Shown: piece after piece, positions 6,016-14,015 of the stretch | Numbering within the stretch: the stretch's first letter is position 1 | Layout: every line of letters starts with the position of its first letter | DNA from: Bacillota bacterium | GTDB taxonomy: Bacteria; Bacillota; Clostridia; DSM-8532 | Reading direction: 5' to 3' | Assembly: GCA_023410885.1 (NCBI GenBank) | Contig: JAEYPI010000249.1 | Span: forward strand, 1-21,358 | Length of the DNA stretch: 21,358 nt | Position numbers and translations under genes: made by a program | Notes under the pieces: model-generated | Told to the model about the DNA's origin: nothing | The model's input: only the letters and a program-made list of their open reading frames with translations | Databases searched by the model: none

Positions 6016-9000
6016 ATGGCTTTTTTCAAGAAGTATCTTCATCAAATCATTAAGTATGCCCTAGTGGTGGTGATCGCACTTATCCTGGGGTTTTTCGCCT
6101 ATAGCTATACCTATCGTGCTCTCAATGATATGATTGGGCGATCACTGATAGAGATTGCCAAACAAGGGGCCAATACAGTTGAAAAGGACATCGAGTGGCG
6201 CTTAGAGAATCTTCGCATGCTTTCTGAGTTAAGTATCGTTAAAAGTCCCAATTATTCCATCGACGAAAAGCTGAATGTTTTGAGAACGGTTGATCGTGAA
6301 GATTCTAATCTGGAGCTGGGCTTTATAACAAAGGACGGTGCTTTTCACAGTGTTTTTGGAAAGGTTTTTGATGTTTCAGATGAGTCTTTTTACAAAAAGG
6401 CCATAGGAGGGGAGGATCATGTCTCCTTATCCGAACAGACTTTTTCCAGGGGCTATATGCCCGTTGCCTTTGCTGTTCCCGTTTATACTGGAAGCGAAAT
6501 CACTGGCGCTCTCGGAGCCTTCTACTCCATGGAGATATTTAATAGATTGGTGGCCGATATTACCTTCGGTGAGGAAGGCTATGGTTACATGATCAATGAA
6601 AAAGGGGAAACCATTGCCCATAAGAATAGAAGCCTTGTGGATAATAGAGTGAATTCTATTAAACAGGCTGAAACGGATCCCAGCCTGACGGAGCTTGCAG
6701 AATTAGAAAAAAAGATGATTCAGGGGGATACCGATGCGGGTTCCTATACCTATTTAGGCCAGAAAAAGTATATGGGATTTACCAAAATTAAAAATATGCC
6801 CTGGAGCTTTGCAGCCAGTACACCCCATTCGGAGGCTTTTACAACCGCTAATCTTATCTTGATTTTTATGGCGTTGTTTGCGACCGTTTTTGGCCTGATA
6901 CTCATTTGTATAACGGCCTATTCCGCGGTCCTCACCAGAAAAATAAAGCATGAAGAGCAATCGTTGAAAAATGCAGTGGAAACGGCCAATATCATTATGG
7001 TCTCCTTCTTGGAAGATGGTGTCATACTGGATTATAATCGCAATGCGGAGGTACGGTTCGGCTTCATGCAGAATGAGGTTGTTAAGACCCTTCGCATCTT
7101 TGATCTGCTCAATATGAAAGATCGGAAGAAATTAGAGCGTATTATGAAGGAGTCCCATGACGGTGCATCGGAAAGTAACTTTGAGCTTGCCGTAAGGACT
7201 TCTGAGGGTGTATCCAAAAGCGTCATTTTTAACATCAATGTTTTTGATGATGGAAATGATGTCACGGTCTATGAGCTCATGGGTGTGGATATCTCCGATC
7301 GAGTCAAATCCGAAATTGAGCTTCTTGCAAAGCATGAGGAGCTGTCAGCCGTTTATGAGGAGCTGGCCGCATCGGAAGAAGAGCTAAAGGATCAGCTGGA
7401 CGAGCTTATTCAACAAAAAATCATGCTTCAGGAGAAGGATCAACGACACAATCTTGTAGTAGAGGCCTCCAATATCGGTATTTGGGACTGGGATATGGTG
7501 ACCAATAGTCATTTTTATTCTGATAAATGGTATGAGATCTTTGACATGACCAAGGAAGAATTTAATGGTAAAGAACAGGATTGGCTGGACTTTGTTCTGA
7601 ACGAGGATCGTTCCTTGGTACGCTTTGCCTATGACCAGCATCTTGAACTAAAGACACCGTATTATGAGTGTGAATATCGCATAAAAACACCCAAGGGTAA
7701 TAAAAAGTGGGTGCATACCACTGGAAAGGTCCTATGGGATTCCGACGGCAACCCTGTAAAAATGGCAGGCTCTTATGCTGATATTACCGCTAAAAAGGTG
7801 GCAGAAGAAAAGGTTAGGAGATTGGCCTATTTTGACAGCCTGACCGGCCTTTCCAACCGCAGCAAGCTGAGCGAAGTCTTTAATGGGATAACCGCTAAAA
7901 CCGATAACGATGTTGCTCTGGTCTTTATTGATCTGGATAATTTCAAGCTCATCAATGATTCTTATGGCCATTACATCGGAGATAAGCTTCTTATCACAGT
8001 CGCTACTCGGCTTCAAGAAATTTGTACCGATAAAATGTATATTTCCAGATTAGGCGGGGACGAATTTACCATCATCATTTGGGATTATAAGTCTGAGAAA
8101 GAGTTGACCGAGTTTGTAGAAAAGCTTATTAACTATCTGGAAAGCTCTATAAACATCAATGGACAAAATATCACCCTTGCCGTCACCATTGGTATTTCCC
8201 TTTATCCAAAGGATGCCAATAGTTTCGATAATCTTTTAAAGAAAGCCGACACAGCGATGTACAAGGCAAATGAGAAAATATGCAAATATATCTTCTTCAA
8301 TCAGCAAATGAATGATGCTATTGTTGAGCGCCTAAACTTGAGAAACAGTATAAAGCTCGCAATGGAACAAGGTGAGTTCTTCTTATACTATCAGCCTCAA
8401 TACTGGTCCAGAGATAAGAAAATGATGGGCTTGGAGGCCCTGATTCGGTGGAACAGCAGCACCTTGGGCTTTGTTTCACCTGCAAAGTTCATTCCTGCAG
8501 CCGAAGAATCCAGATTAATTATTCCTCTTGGTGAATGGATACTGGAGGAGGCTTTAAAATTCCTTAGACAGGTCCATGATAGGGGTTATCAGCACCTTAT
8601 TATGTCTGTAAACATCTCGCCCATTCAACTTATCCAGAGAAATTTTGCAGAAATGGTCATTGGCCTTCTTAAAAGATATGAGCTTAGCCCTGAATACCTG
8701 GAGCTTGAAATTACCGAATCGGCCATGATGGAATCGGTGGAGCGGGTGCTTCATAATATCCTCTTGCTTAGAGAAATGGGTATCCGTATTGCATTAGATG
8801 ATTTTGGCACAGGATATTCAGCCCTTAACTACCTGACCAAAATACCCATTAATACTTTGAAAATTGACAAAAGCTTTATTGACAACATTGGTCAGGTTAA
8901 GGAAAAGAGTTTGCTCATCAGCTCTATTGTGGATATTGGGCGTAAGCTGGGACTTAGCATCGTTGCGGAGGGTGTTGAAACCGAGGATCAGTTCAACTAT

Positions 9001-9087
9001 CTCCAAAGACGAAACTGTGAGCGTATTCAAGGCTATCTTTTCAGCAAGCCCTTGCCGGGAGAAGAAGTTTTAAAGCTTATGGATTGA
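6016..9087 (+). CDS. Membrane-bound Cache-PAS-PAS-GGDEF-EAL c-di-GMP turnover protein
   Basis: This 1023-residue sensor enzyme makes and/or degrades cyclic di-GMP. Order of parts: helix 13-32; extracellular Cache-type sensor about 38-275 (FAVPVYTGSEITGALGAFYS); helix 278-303; a PAS-like domain about 318-430; coiled coil 430-475; a second PAS (480-597, GIWDWDMVTNSHFYSDKWYE); GGDEF domain 602-762; EAL domain 774-1023. The GGDEF motif (680-684) is exact, with FIDLDNFKLIND upstream. The EAL domain has E807-A-L, ELEITES, ALDDFGTGYS, KIDKSFI, AEGVETEDQ and QGYLFSKP, so both active sites look complete. No RxxD inhibitory site is visible before GGDEF. ATG 6016 is chosen because GGAGGG stands 4 nt upstream; ATG 6004 lacks a ribosome site. 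The sensed ligand and the net activity are unknown. Confidence 0.95.
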   Translation: MAFFKKYLHQIIKYALVVVIALILGFFAYSYTYRALNDMIGRSLIEIAKQGANTVEKDIEWRLENLRMLSELSIVKSPNYSIDEKLNVLRTVDREDSNLELGFITKDGAFHSVFGKVFDVSDESFYKKAIGGEDHVSLSEQTFSRGYMPVAFAVPVYTGSEITGALGAFYSMEIFNRLVADITFGEEGYGYMINEKGETIAHKNRSLVDNRVNSIKQAETDPSLTELAELEKKMIQGDTDAGSYTYLGQKKYMGFTKIKNMPWSFAASTPHSEAFTTANLILIFMALFATVFGLILICITAYSAVLTRKIKHEEQSLKNAVETANIIMVSFLEDGVILDYNRNAEVRFGFMQNEVVKTLRIFDLLNMKDRKKLERIMKESHDGASESNFELAVRTSEGVSKSVIFNINVFDDGNDVTVYELMGVDISDRVKSEIELLAKHEELSAVYEELAASEEELKDQLDELIQQKIMLQEKDQRHNLVVEASNIGIWDWDMVTNSHFYSDKWYEIFDMTKEEFNGKEQDWLDFVLNEDRSLVRFAYDQHLELKTPYYECEYRIKTPKGNKKWVHTTGKVLWDSDGNPVKMAGSYADITAKKVAEEKVRRLAYFDSLTGLSNRSKLSEVFNGITAKTDNDVALVFIDLDNFKLINDSYGHYIGDKLLITVATRLQEICTDKMYISRLGGDEFTIIIWDYKSEKELTEFVEKLINYLESSININGQNITLAVTIGISLYPKDANSFDNLLKKADTAMYKANEKICKYIFFNQQMNDAIVERLNLRNSIKLAMEQGEFFLYYQPQYWSRDKKMMGLEALIRWNSSTLGFVSPAKFIPAAEESRLIIPLGEWILEEALKFLRQVHDRGYQHLIMSVNISPIQLIQRNFAEMVIGLLKRYELSPEYLELEITESAMMESVERVLHNILLLREMGIRIALDDFGTGYSALNYLTKIPINTLKIDKSFIDNIGQVKEKSLLISSIVDIGRKLGLSIVAEGVETEDQFNYLQRRNCERIQGYLFSKPLPGEEVLKLMD

Positions 9088-9113
9088 CATTTTATTTTGG
9101 TTTATGATATAGT
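9084..9113 (+). promoter_or_regulatory. rpsR promoter overlapping the stop codon of the upstream gene
   Basis: A perfect TTGACA (9084-9089) contains the TGA stop of the c-di-GMP gene. After 18 bp comes TATAGT (9108-9113) preceded by TGA, an extended -10. Transcription would start near 9120, at a small hairpin GCTAT/ATAGC (9120-9124 with 9128-9132), leaving about 90 nt of leader before rpsR. Confidence 0.7.
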
Positions 9114-9208
9114 TATTTAGCTATAAAATAGCATGACGGATAGATAGAGATAGATAAAAAAAGCGTGTATGCCTTAGAGAAAGAGTCTTGGAAGGAGGCA
9201 TTCTTTAA

Positions 9209-9508
9209 ATGTCTGAAATGAAAAAAGATAGAGGCCCTAGAAAGGGCGGCAACAGCAACAGCGGCGAAGGAAGAATGGGTGGCCGTGGTGGCATGAGAAG
9301 GGCAAAACGTAAGATATGCCAGTTCTGTGTCGATAAGGTAGACGATATAGATTACAAGGATCTCATGAAGATTAGAAAGTTCCTGTCGGAAAAGGGGAAA
9401 ATTCTTCCCAGAAGAATTTCCGGATGCTGTGCAAAGCACCAACGCCAGCTGACAGTAGCCATCAAGAGAGCCCGCCATATTGCATTATTACCTTATACAA
9501 CCGACTAA
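9209..9508 (+). CDS. rpsR: 30S ribosomal protein S18
   Basis: S18 binds 16S rRNA together with S6 in the platform of the small subunit. The 99-residue product has the S18 core (DYKDLMKIRKFLSEKGKILP, then HQRQLTVAIKRARHIALLPY) and four cysteines (37, 40, 73, 74), arranged as CxxC and CC, which is the zinc-binding form. It is longer than the usual 75-80 residues because of a Gly/Arg-rich N-terminal tail of about 30 residues (GGRGGMRRAKRK). GGAGG lies about 11 nt before the ATG. The usual partners rpsF and ssb are not upstream; the preceding gene is the c-di-GMP enzyme, and rpsR has its own promoter and terminator. Confidence 0.97.
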   Translation: MSEMKKDRGPRKGGNSNSGEGRMGGRGGMRRAKRKICQFCVDKVDDIDYKDLMKIRKFLSEKGKILPRRISGCCAKHQRQLTVAIKRARHIALLPYTTD

Positions 9509-9532
9509 TACCCGGCTTCAGATGATGCATTA

Positions 9533-9575
9533 ACAGCCTATAGATTGCGATCTATAGGCTGTATTTCAATCTTTT
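9533..9575 (+). terminator. Long hairpin terminator after rpsR
   Basis: ACAGCCTATAGAT (9533-9545) and ATCTATAGGCTGT (9550-9562) form a perfect 13-bp stem with a TGCG loop. The following ATTTCAATCTTTT is interrupted T-rich sequence, so termination may be incomplete. Confidence 0.75.
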
Positions 9576-9611
9576 AGCCTCAATTACCGCATAAAAAGAC
9601 CTTTCGGGAAA

Positions 9612-9642
9612 TTGGAACTTACATCCCATCAAATGCTATAAT
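9612..9642 (+). promoter_or_regulatory. Promoter of the MazG-like/rplI/dnaB operon
   Basis: TATAAT (9637-9642) is preceded by TGC, an extended -10. TTGGAA (9612-9617) lies 19 bp upstream, a slightly long spacing that an extended -10 tolerates. It is 48 nt before the first gene. Confidence 0.65.
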
Positions 9643-9689
9643 AACATCACCGTAATAGGTTCTGACAAAATTGGGGTGGAAGTGATAAA

Positions 9690-10028
9690 ATGAATCTTAA
9701 GGGAATGGATATCGCTAAGAATATGCGGCTGATTGAAAGTCTAAAAGGCGAACTGCTCCTTGCAGTTTCCAATCTCTATGCCGAGATGGCCTCGGAGACC
9801 TGTGAGGATATCAGGGATGTTGCGCTCGACACTTTGTCGGATACCATCATCATCAGTTATCTTCTTTCCAGAAGGTTGGGACTGGATTACCCGGCCATGG
9901 AAAAGCAGATCACCTCCAAGATTCGTCTTGGCCTGTTGCAGGAGCATGAAACAGAAAAATATTTCGGAGACTTGTCTGCTTTATCCCGTGCCCGAAGTGG
10001 TTCTTCCCATTCGGGAAACGCTTCTTAA
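9690..10028 (+). CDS. MazG-like family protein
   Basis: A 112-residue helical protein of the clostridial MazG-like family, related to the all-alpha NTP pyrophosphohydrolases; catalytic activity has not, to my knowledge, been shown for this group. Family features are the DIAKNMRLIESLKGELL start, the helix TIIISYLLSRRLGLDYPAME, and the ending QEHETEKYFGDLSAL. A short Ser/Gly-rich tail follows (RARSGSSHSGNAS). GGGGTGGA precedes the ATG by about 9 nt. It is the first gene of the unit with rplI, 54 nt upstream of it. In Bacillus the gene before rplI is gdpP (c-di-AMP phosphodiesterase), which is not present here. A housecleaning nucleotide role is inference. Confidence 0.8.
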   Translation: MNLKGMDIAKNMRLIESLKGELLLAVSNLYAEMASETCEDIRDVALDTLSDTIIISYLLSRRLGLDYPAMEKQITSKIRLGLLQEHETEKYFGDLSALSRARSGSSHSGNAS

Positions 10029-10082
10029 AAAGTCATGGGCAGCCGACATTTCATTCCGAAGCGATAGAATGGAGGTTGCACG

Positions 10083-10538
10083 ATGAAAGTTATTTTGAAG
10101 CAGGATGTCAAGAACCTTGGTAAAAAAGATCAGGTTATTGACGTTAATGATGGCTATGCAAGGAATTTTCTTATACCGAAAGGACTTGTCACGGAGGCAA
10201 CGAATGCAGCCATTAATGAGGCCAAGGCCAAGCAAAACGCAGAAAGGCATCGCAAGGATATGGAGCTCACCGATGCCCGGGCTTTAGCAGCTAAAATTGC
10301 CAATGTCACAGTCACGGTAAAGTCCAAAGCCGGTGCTAACGGTAAGCTCTTTGGTTCCATTACGGGTAAGGACATAGCTGATCGTTTAAAGGATCAACAT
10401 AAATTGACGATTGATAAAAAGATGCTCAATCTTTCGGAGCCCATCCGTGCTCTGGGGGAGACCGAGGTTGAGGTTAAGCTCTATGCAGGCGTAACCGCAA
10501 AACTGAAGGTTAAGGTGGAGAACGATCAATCAGCATAA
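10083..10538 (+). CDS. rplI: 50S ribosomal protein L9
   Basis: L9 binds 23S rRNA near the L1 stalk base and helps keep reading frame. The 151 residues have the normal length and the two-domain plan: the N-terminal RNA-binding part (MKVILKQDVKNLGKKDQVID, YARNFLIPKGLV), a long connecting helix (about 41-75), and the C-terminal domain (KAGANGKLFGSITGKDIA, then LGETEVEVKLYAGVTAKLKV). GGAGG precedes the ATG by 7 nt. It is followed by dnaB after 16 nt, a pairing common in Bacillota. Confidence 0.98.
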   Translation: MKVILKQDVKNLGKKDQVIDVNDGYARNFLIPKGLVTEATNAAINEAKAKQNAERHRKDMELTDARALAAKIANVTVTVKSKAGANGKLFGSITGKDIADRLKDQHKLTIDKKMLNLSEPIRALGETEVEVKLYAGVTAKLKVKVENDQSA

Positions 10539-10554
10539 GCTTCCGGGGGTTTTA

Positions 10555-11901
10555 ATGGATGATTTAGCAAGGATTCCGCCCCACCATGTGGAGGCGGAGC
10601 AATCTGTTCTGGGGTCGCTATTACTTGACCGCAATGCCTTATCCGAGGTAAGCGGTCGGTTAAAGTCAGAGGCTTTTTACTTAGAGAAGCATAAAGAGAT
10701 TTATGAAGCCATTATGACCCTATATGAAGAGAGTCTGCCGGTTGATATTGTAACTGTTTCGGATGCTCTTACAAAACGCGGTACCCTTGAAAAAATAGGG
10801 GATGTGGATTATATTGCCCATTTAGCCAATGCCGTTCCAACCACGGCCAATGTCGCTCATTATGTGTCGATTATTCAGGATAAGGCTTTATTGAGAAGCC
10901 TTATTACTGTTTCAGGGCAAATTGTGGACATGGGGTATCAAGGTGCTGTGGAGGGCATGGAGGTGCTAAACCAGGCCGAAAAAAGCATTTTTGACATCTC
11001 CCAGGGCTTGAACCGAACGGGTCTGGAAGCCATCAATTCGGTTTTAGACAAGACCTTCTCACAGTTGGAGGAGCTCTGTCAGAATAAGGGTGACTTAACA
11101 GGTGTTCCTAGCGGCTTTATAGATTTAGACCGCAAAACATCGGGCTTTCAGAATTCGGATCTCATTCTCATTGCGGCACGTCCGGCCATGGGAAAGACCT
11201 CATTTGTACTCAATATAGCCGTTAATGCGGCACTTCGCAATTTCCCTGTGGCTATTTTCAGCTTGGAAATGTCCCGGATTCAGTTGGTAAACAGAATCCT
11301 GTCGCTGGAATCCATGGTAGAGCTTGAGAAGATGCGTACCGGTAAGCTCGAAGCCGAGGACTGGAAGAAGATCGGGTTTTCTTTGGGGCCCCTTTCAAAA
11401 TCGCCTATATATCTTGATGATAATGCCAGTACCAATACCATGGAGATGATGTCGAAGCTCCGCAAGCTGAAGCTTGATAAAGGTTTGGGTCTGGTCATCA
11501 TCGACTACCTCCAATTGATGGAGGGAAGGAAAAAAAGCGATAGCCGCCAGCAGGAAATTTCAGATATCTCCCGATCCTTAAAAATTATGGCCAAGGAGCT
11601 CAATGTACCGATTATTGCGCTTTCACAGCTGAGCCGTGCACCCGAGCAGCGAAATGACCATCGGCCAATATTGAGCGATTTGAGAGAATCGGGCGCTATT
11701 GAGCAAGACGCGGATATGGTAATGTTTCTCTATCGTGACGACTACTATAATGAGGACTCCGAGAAGCGCAACGTCGTAGAAGTCATTATAGCCAAGCACA
11801 GAAATGGTTCGACGGGTACAGTGGAATTGGCTTGGCTGCCACAATACACAAAGTTCGGGAATCGTATGTTTGACGAACAGCCCTACCATGGCAACGGCTA
11901 G
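10555..11901 (+). CDS. dnaB: Replicative DNA helicase DnaB (DnaC of Bacillus)
   Basis: The ring-shaped 5'-3' helicase that unwinds DNA at the replication fork and binds primase. The 448 residues fit the family. The N-terminal domain runs to about 150 (PPHHVEAEQSVLGSLLLD). The RecA-like C-terminal domain has Walker A ARPAMGKTS (208-216), catalytic Glu238 in SLEMS, Walker B IIDYLQLM (315-322), and LSQLSRAPEQR (356-366) with LRESGAIEQDADM after it. No intein interrupts the Walker A region. GGGGG lies only 5 nt before the ATG. The stop codon is followed after a single base by the tilS start, so the two are probably translated together. Confidence 0.98.
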   Translation: MDDLARIPPHHVEAEQSVLGSLLLDRNALSEVSGRLKSEAFYLEKHKEIYEAIMTLYEESLPVDIVTVSDALTKRGTLEKIGDVDYIAHLANAVPTTANVAHYVSIIQDKALLRSLITVSGQIVDMGYQGAVEGMEVLNQAEKSIFDISQGLNRTGLEAINSVLDKTFSQLEELCQNKGDLTGVPSGFIDLDRKTSGFQNSDLILIAARPAMGKTSFVLNIAVNAALRNFPVAIFSLEMSRIQLVNRILSLESMVELEKMRTGKLEAEDWKKIGFSLGPLSKSPIYLDDNASTNTMEMMSKLRKLKLDKGLGLVIIDYLQLMEGRKKSDSRQQEISDISRSLKIMAKELNVPIIALSQLSRAPEQRNDHRPILSDLRESGAIEQDADMVMFLYRDDYYNEDSEKRNVVEVIIAKHRNGSTGTVELAWLPQYTKFGNRMFDEQPYHGNG

Positions 11902-11902
11902 A

Positions 11903-13339
11903 ATGGGCATCATCATGCCGAGGGAAGATAAAGCTTTGCTGGAACAGATTAAGAACGATATGATAAAGCATCAGCTCCTCCGTAAAGGAGACGGTGTGGT
12001 GGTTGGACTTTCAGGAGGAGCCGATTCGGTTTGCCTCCTTAAGGTATTGCTTGAGTTTAAAGAGGATTTCTCGCTTACCCTTACCGCGGTGCATGTGAAT
12101 CATGGTCTTAGAGGTCATGAGTCCGATGAGGACCAGGCTTTTGTTGAGCGCCTTTGTAAAGACTGGAATGTTTCCTTGAAAACCTTCCGGGTCGATCTTA
12201 AGCAAATGAGCCATGATCAGGGAAGCTCCCTGGAAGAAGCAGGGCGGGAAATACGGTACAAACTGTTTCATCAGGTTATGGAGGGGACAAGTGCAGGGGC
12301 CATCGCTGTGGCCCATCACAGAGAGGACCAGGCTGAGACCATCATGCTCCATATTTTAAGAGGAACGGGGCTGGATGGATTATGTGGCATGAATATAAAG
12401 CAGGGGCCTGTGATACGCCCCCTTTTGAATGTGGGCCGGGCTCAAATCCTGGAATACCTTGAGGCCAATGGTATCCCTTTTCGTATCGATAGCAGTAACC
12501 TTACCGATGAATTTACCAGGAACCGTATTAGAAATGTGCTGTTTCCCATGATTCAGGAAATGTTTAGCGTTGATCCCAGCAACCAATTATTAAGATTATC
12601 CCATATTATACGGGAGGATCAGGATTTTATTGAAACGGTTGCCCAAGAAGCTTACCTTCGTGTGCTGCTTTCTGAGGATGGGAAGGTGGAATTGTCCCTA
12701 AAAGAACTTCAAAACTTTCCGACAGCCATAATCAAAAGGATAATCAGGCGCGCTTGGGAGAGAATAAACACCAATCGGAAAAATCTTGAGAGGGTGCATG
12801 TTGATCAAATTGCAGCGCTGTGCCAAGATGGCCGTACAGGTAAAAGGGCTCCGCTGCCAAAAGGCTTTGAGGCACGCATATCCTATGATAAGCTTATTTT
12901 TGAAAAACAGGCAATACAGGCTCAAAAACCTTACGCCTATCCCATTTCCTATGAAGGGATAACCGAGGCTGAACAGGCCGGAGGCGTTTTACATGCGGAG
13001 CTTATTTCGGGAGAAGAGGCATTTGGTCGCTATGGAAATCCGGATACCCTGAGAGAAAATGCCTTTATTCAACTCTTTGATTATGATAAGCTGGAATGTG
13101 GAATAACTCTAAGGAACCGCAAGGACGGTGATCGGATTCGTCCTTATGGATCCGGTGGGGAGAAAAAACTAAAAGACTACTTTATTGATCAAAAGGTTCC
13201 ATGGGATGAGCGTTCCCGGATTCCATTGGTCGCAAAAGACCAAAGGATCGTCTGGATCATCGGTATGAGAACCTCAGAGGACTATAGGGCACGATGGGAC
13301 ACCAAAGAGGTGTTGGTGCTTTCGTGGGAGGGGCTTTAA
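11903..13339 (+). CDS. tilS: tRNA(Ile)-lysidine synthetase
   Basis: TilS uses ATP and lysine to convert C34 of the CAU-anticodon tRNA-Ile into lysidine, so that it reads AUA as isoleucine; the enzyme is essential in most bacteria. From the ATG at 11903 it has 478 residues. The N-type ATP pyrophosphatase loop is SGGADS (37-42), followed by VHVNHGLRGHESDEDQAFVE and HHREDQAETIMLHILRGTGL. The C-terminal substrate domain (about 400-478) includes LRNRKDGDRIRPYG and KLKDYFIDQKVP. The frame is open back into dnaB, but ATG 11903 gives TAG-A-ATG coupling. ATG 11915 is an alternative; neither has a strong ribosome site. Confidence 0.95.
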   Translation: MGIIMPREDKALLEQIKNDMIKHQLLRKGDGVVVGLSGGADSVCLLKVLLEFKEDFSLTLTAVHVNHGLRGHESDEDQAFVERLCKDWNVSLKTFRVDLKQMSHDQGSSLEEAGREIRYKLFHQVMEGTSAGAIAVAHHREDQAETIMLHILRGTGLDGLCGMNIKQGPVIRPLLNVGRAQILEYLEANGIPFRIDSSNLTDEFTRNRIRNVLFPMIQEMFSVDPSNQLLRLSHIIREDQDFIETVAQEAYLRVLLSEDGKVELSLKELQNFPTAIIKRIIRRAWERINTNRKNLERVHVDQIAALCQDGRTGKRAPLPKGFEARISYDKLIFEKQAIQAQKPYAYPISYEGITEAEQAGGVLHAELISGEEAFGRYGNPDTLRENAFIQLFDYDKLECGITLRNRKDGDRIRPYGSGGEKKLKDYFIDQKVPWDERSRIPLVAKDQRIVWIIGMRTSEDYRARWDTKEVLVLSWEGL

Positions 13340-13356
13340 AAATGGAGGAAATAGAC

Positions 13357-13878
13357 ATGACTAAGATGAAGGTTTTAATCAGCAAGGAAGAATTACAGGC
13401 CAAGACTAAGGAATTAGCCGCAAGGATAACAAAGGACTATGAAGGTAAGGATCTATTGCTGGTTGGCGTGTTAAAAGGCGGATTTATGTTTTTATCCGAC
13501 CTGTCAAGGGAGATCCAAATTCCTGTCAGCATCGATTTTATTTCCGTCAGCAGCTATGGCAATTCAACGGTATCCTCAGGTGTGGTAAGAATATTAAAGG
13601 ATATTGATTATGATATTACCGGAAAGCATGTTCTGCTGGTCGAAGATCTTATAGACACAGGCTTAACGCTTACATATCTGAAGGATTTGTTTGCGGCAAA
13701 GCATTGTGCCAGTGTTAAAGTCTGCACCATTTTAGATAAGCCATCCAGACGGAAGGTGAATTTAGATGTTGATTATCAGGGTATAATAATTCCGGATAAG
13801 TTTGTCATTGGCTATGGTTTGGATTATGCTGAAAAATACCGCAACCTGCCTGACGTATGTATTGTAGAGGAATTATAA
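13357..13878 (+). CDS. hpt: Hypoxanthine phosphoribosyltransferase
   Basis: Salvages hypoxanthine (and usually guanine) with PRPP to IMP/GMP in the cytoplasm. The 173 residues carry the PRPP-binding motif VLLVEDLIDTGLT (92-104), the flexible loop SVSSYGNSTVSSG (63-75), and GYGLDYAEKYRNLP near the end, all close to the Bacillus enzyme. The ATG at 13357 follows GGAGG with an ideal 8-nt spacer; an ATG at 13342, also with a ribosome site and contained in that same segment, is possible. It starts 17 nt after tilS ends. In Bacillus, TilS and HprT are reported to act together on ftsH transcription, which gives meaning to the conserved order. Confidence 0.97.
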   Translation: MTKMKVLISKEELQAKTKELAARITKDYEGKDLLLVGVLKGGFMFLSDLSREIQIPVSIDFISVSSYGNSTVSSGVVRILKDIDYDITGKHVLLVEDLIDTGLTLTYLKDLFAAKHCASVKVCTILDKPSRRKVNLDVDYQGIIIPDKFVIGYGLDYAEKYRNLPDVCIVEEL

Positions 13879-14015
13879 GACTGTTGCAAAAGGATCGCAG
13901 GTTGTATTTTTATAATGGGTATGTTACCATAATATAATAATTTTAAATGGCTTAAGTATTTATTATATAAGGCACACAAGCTTAAAACACAGGTTGTAAC
14001 GGGAGGTTGAATTTA
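13879..14015 (+). promoter_or_regulatory. AT-rich hpt-ftsH spacer, probable ftsH control region
   Basis: This 137-nt gap is the largest in the dnaB-ftsH run and is strongly AT-rich, with TATAAT-like strings around 13933-13940 but no good -35 partner. There is no T-tailed terminator. It ends in GGGAGG (14001-14006), the ftsH ribosome site. An ftsH promoter here is inferred from context. Confidence 0.4.

Noticed and set aside
9138..9154. GATA-rich short repeat in the rpsR leader
   Set aside because: Too short and imperfect to call a satellite or binding site.
9760..10086. Second + strand frame overlapping the MazG-like gene
   Set aside because: It is out of frame with a clear family member, and its translation is low-complexity with no domain.
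11804..11902. tilS starting upstream, inside dnaB
   Set aside because: The frame is open there, but the sequence is dnaB in another frame and has no TilS-like residues; the start after the dnaB stop is better.
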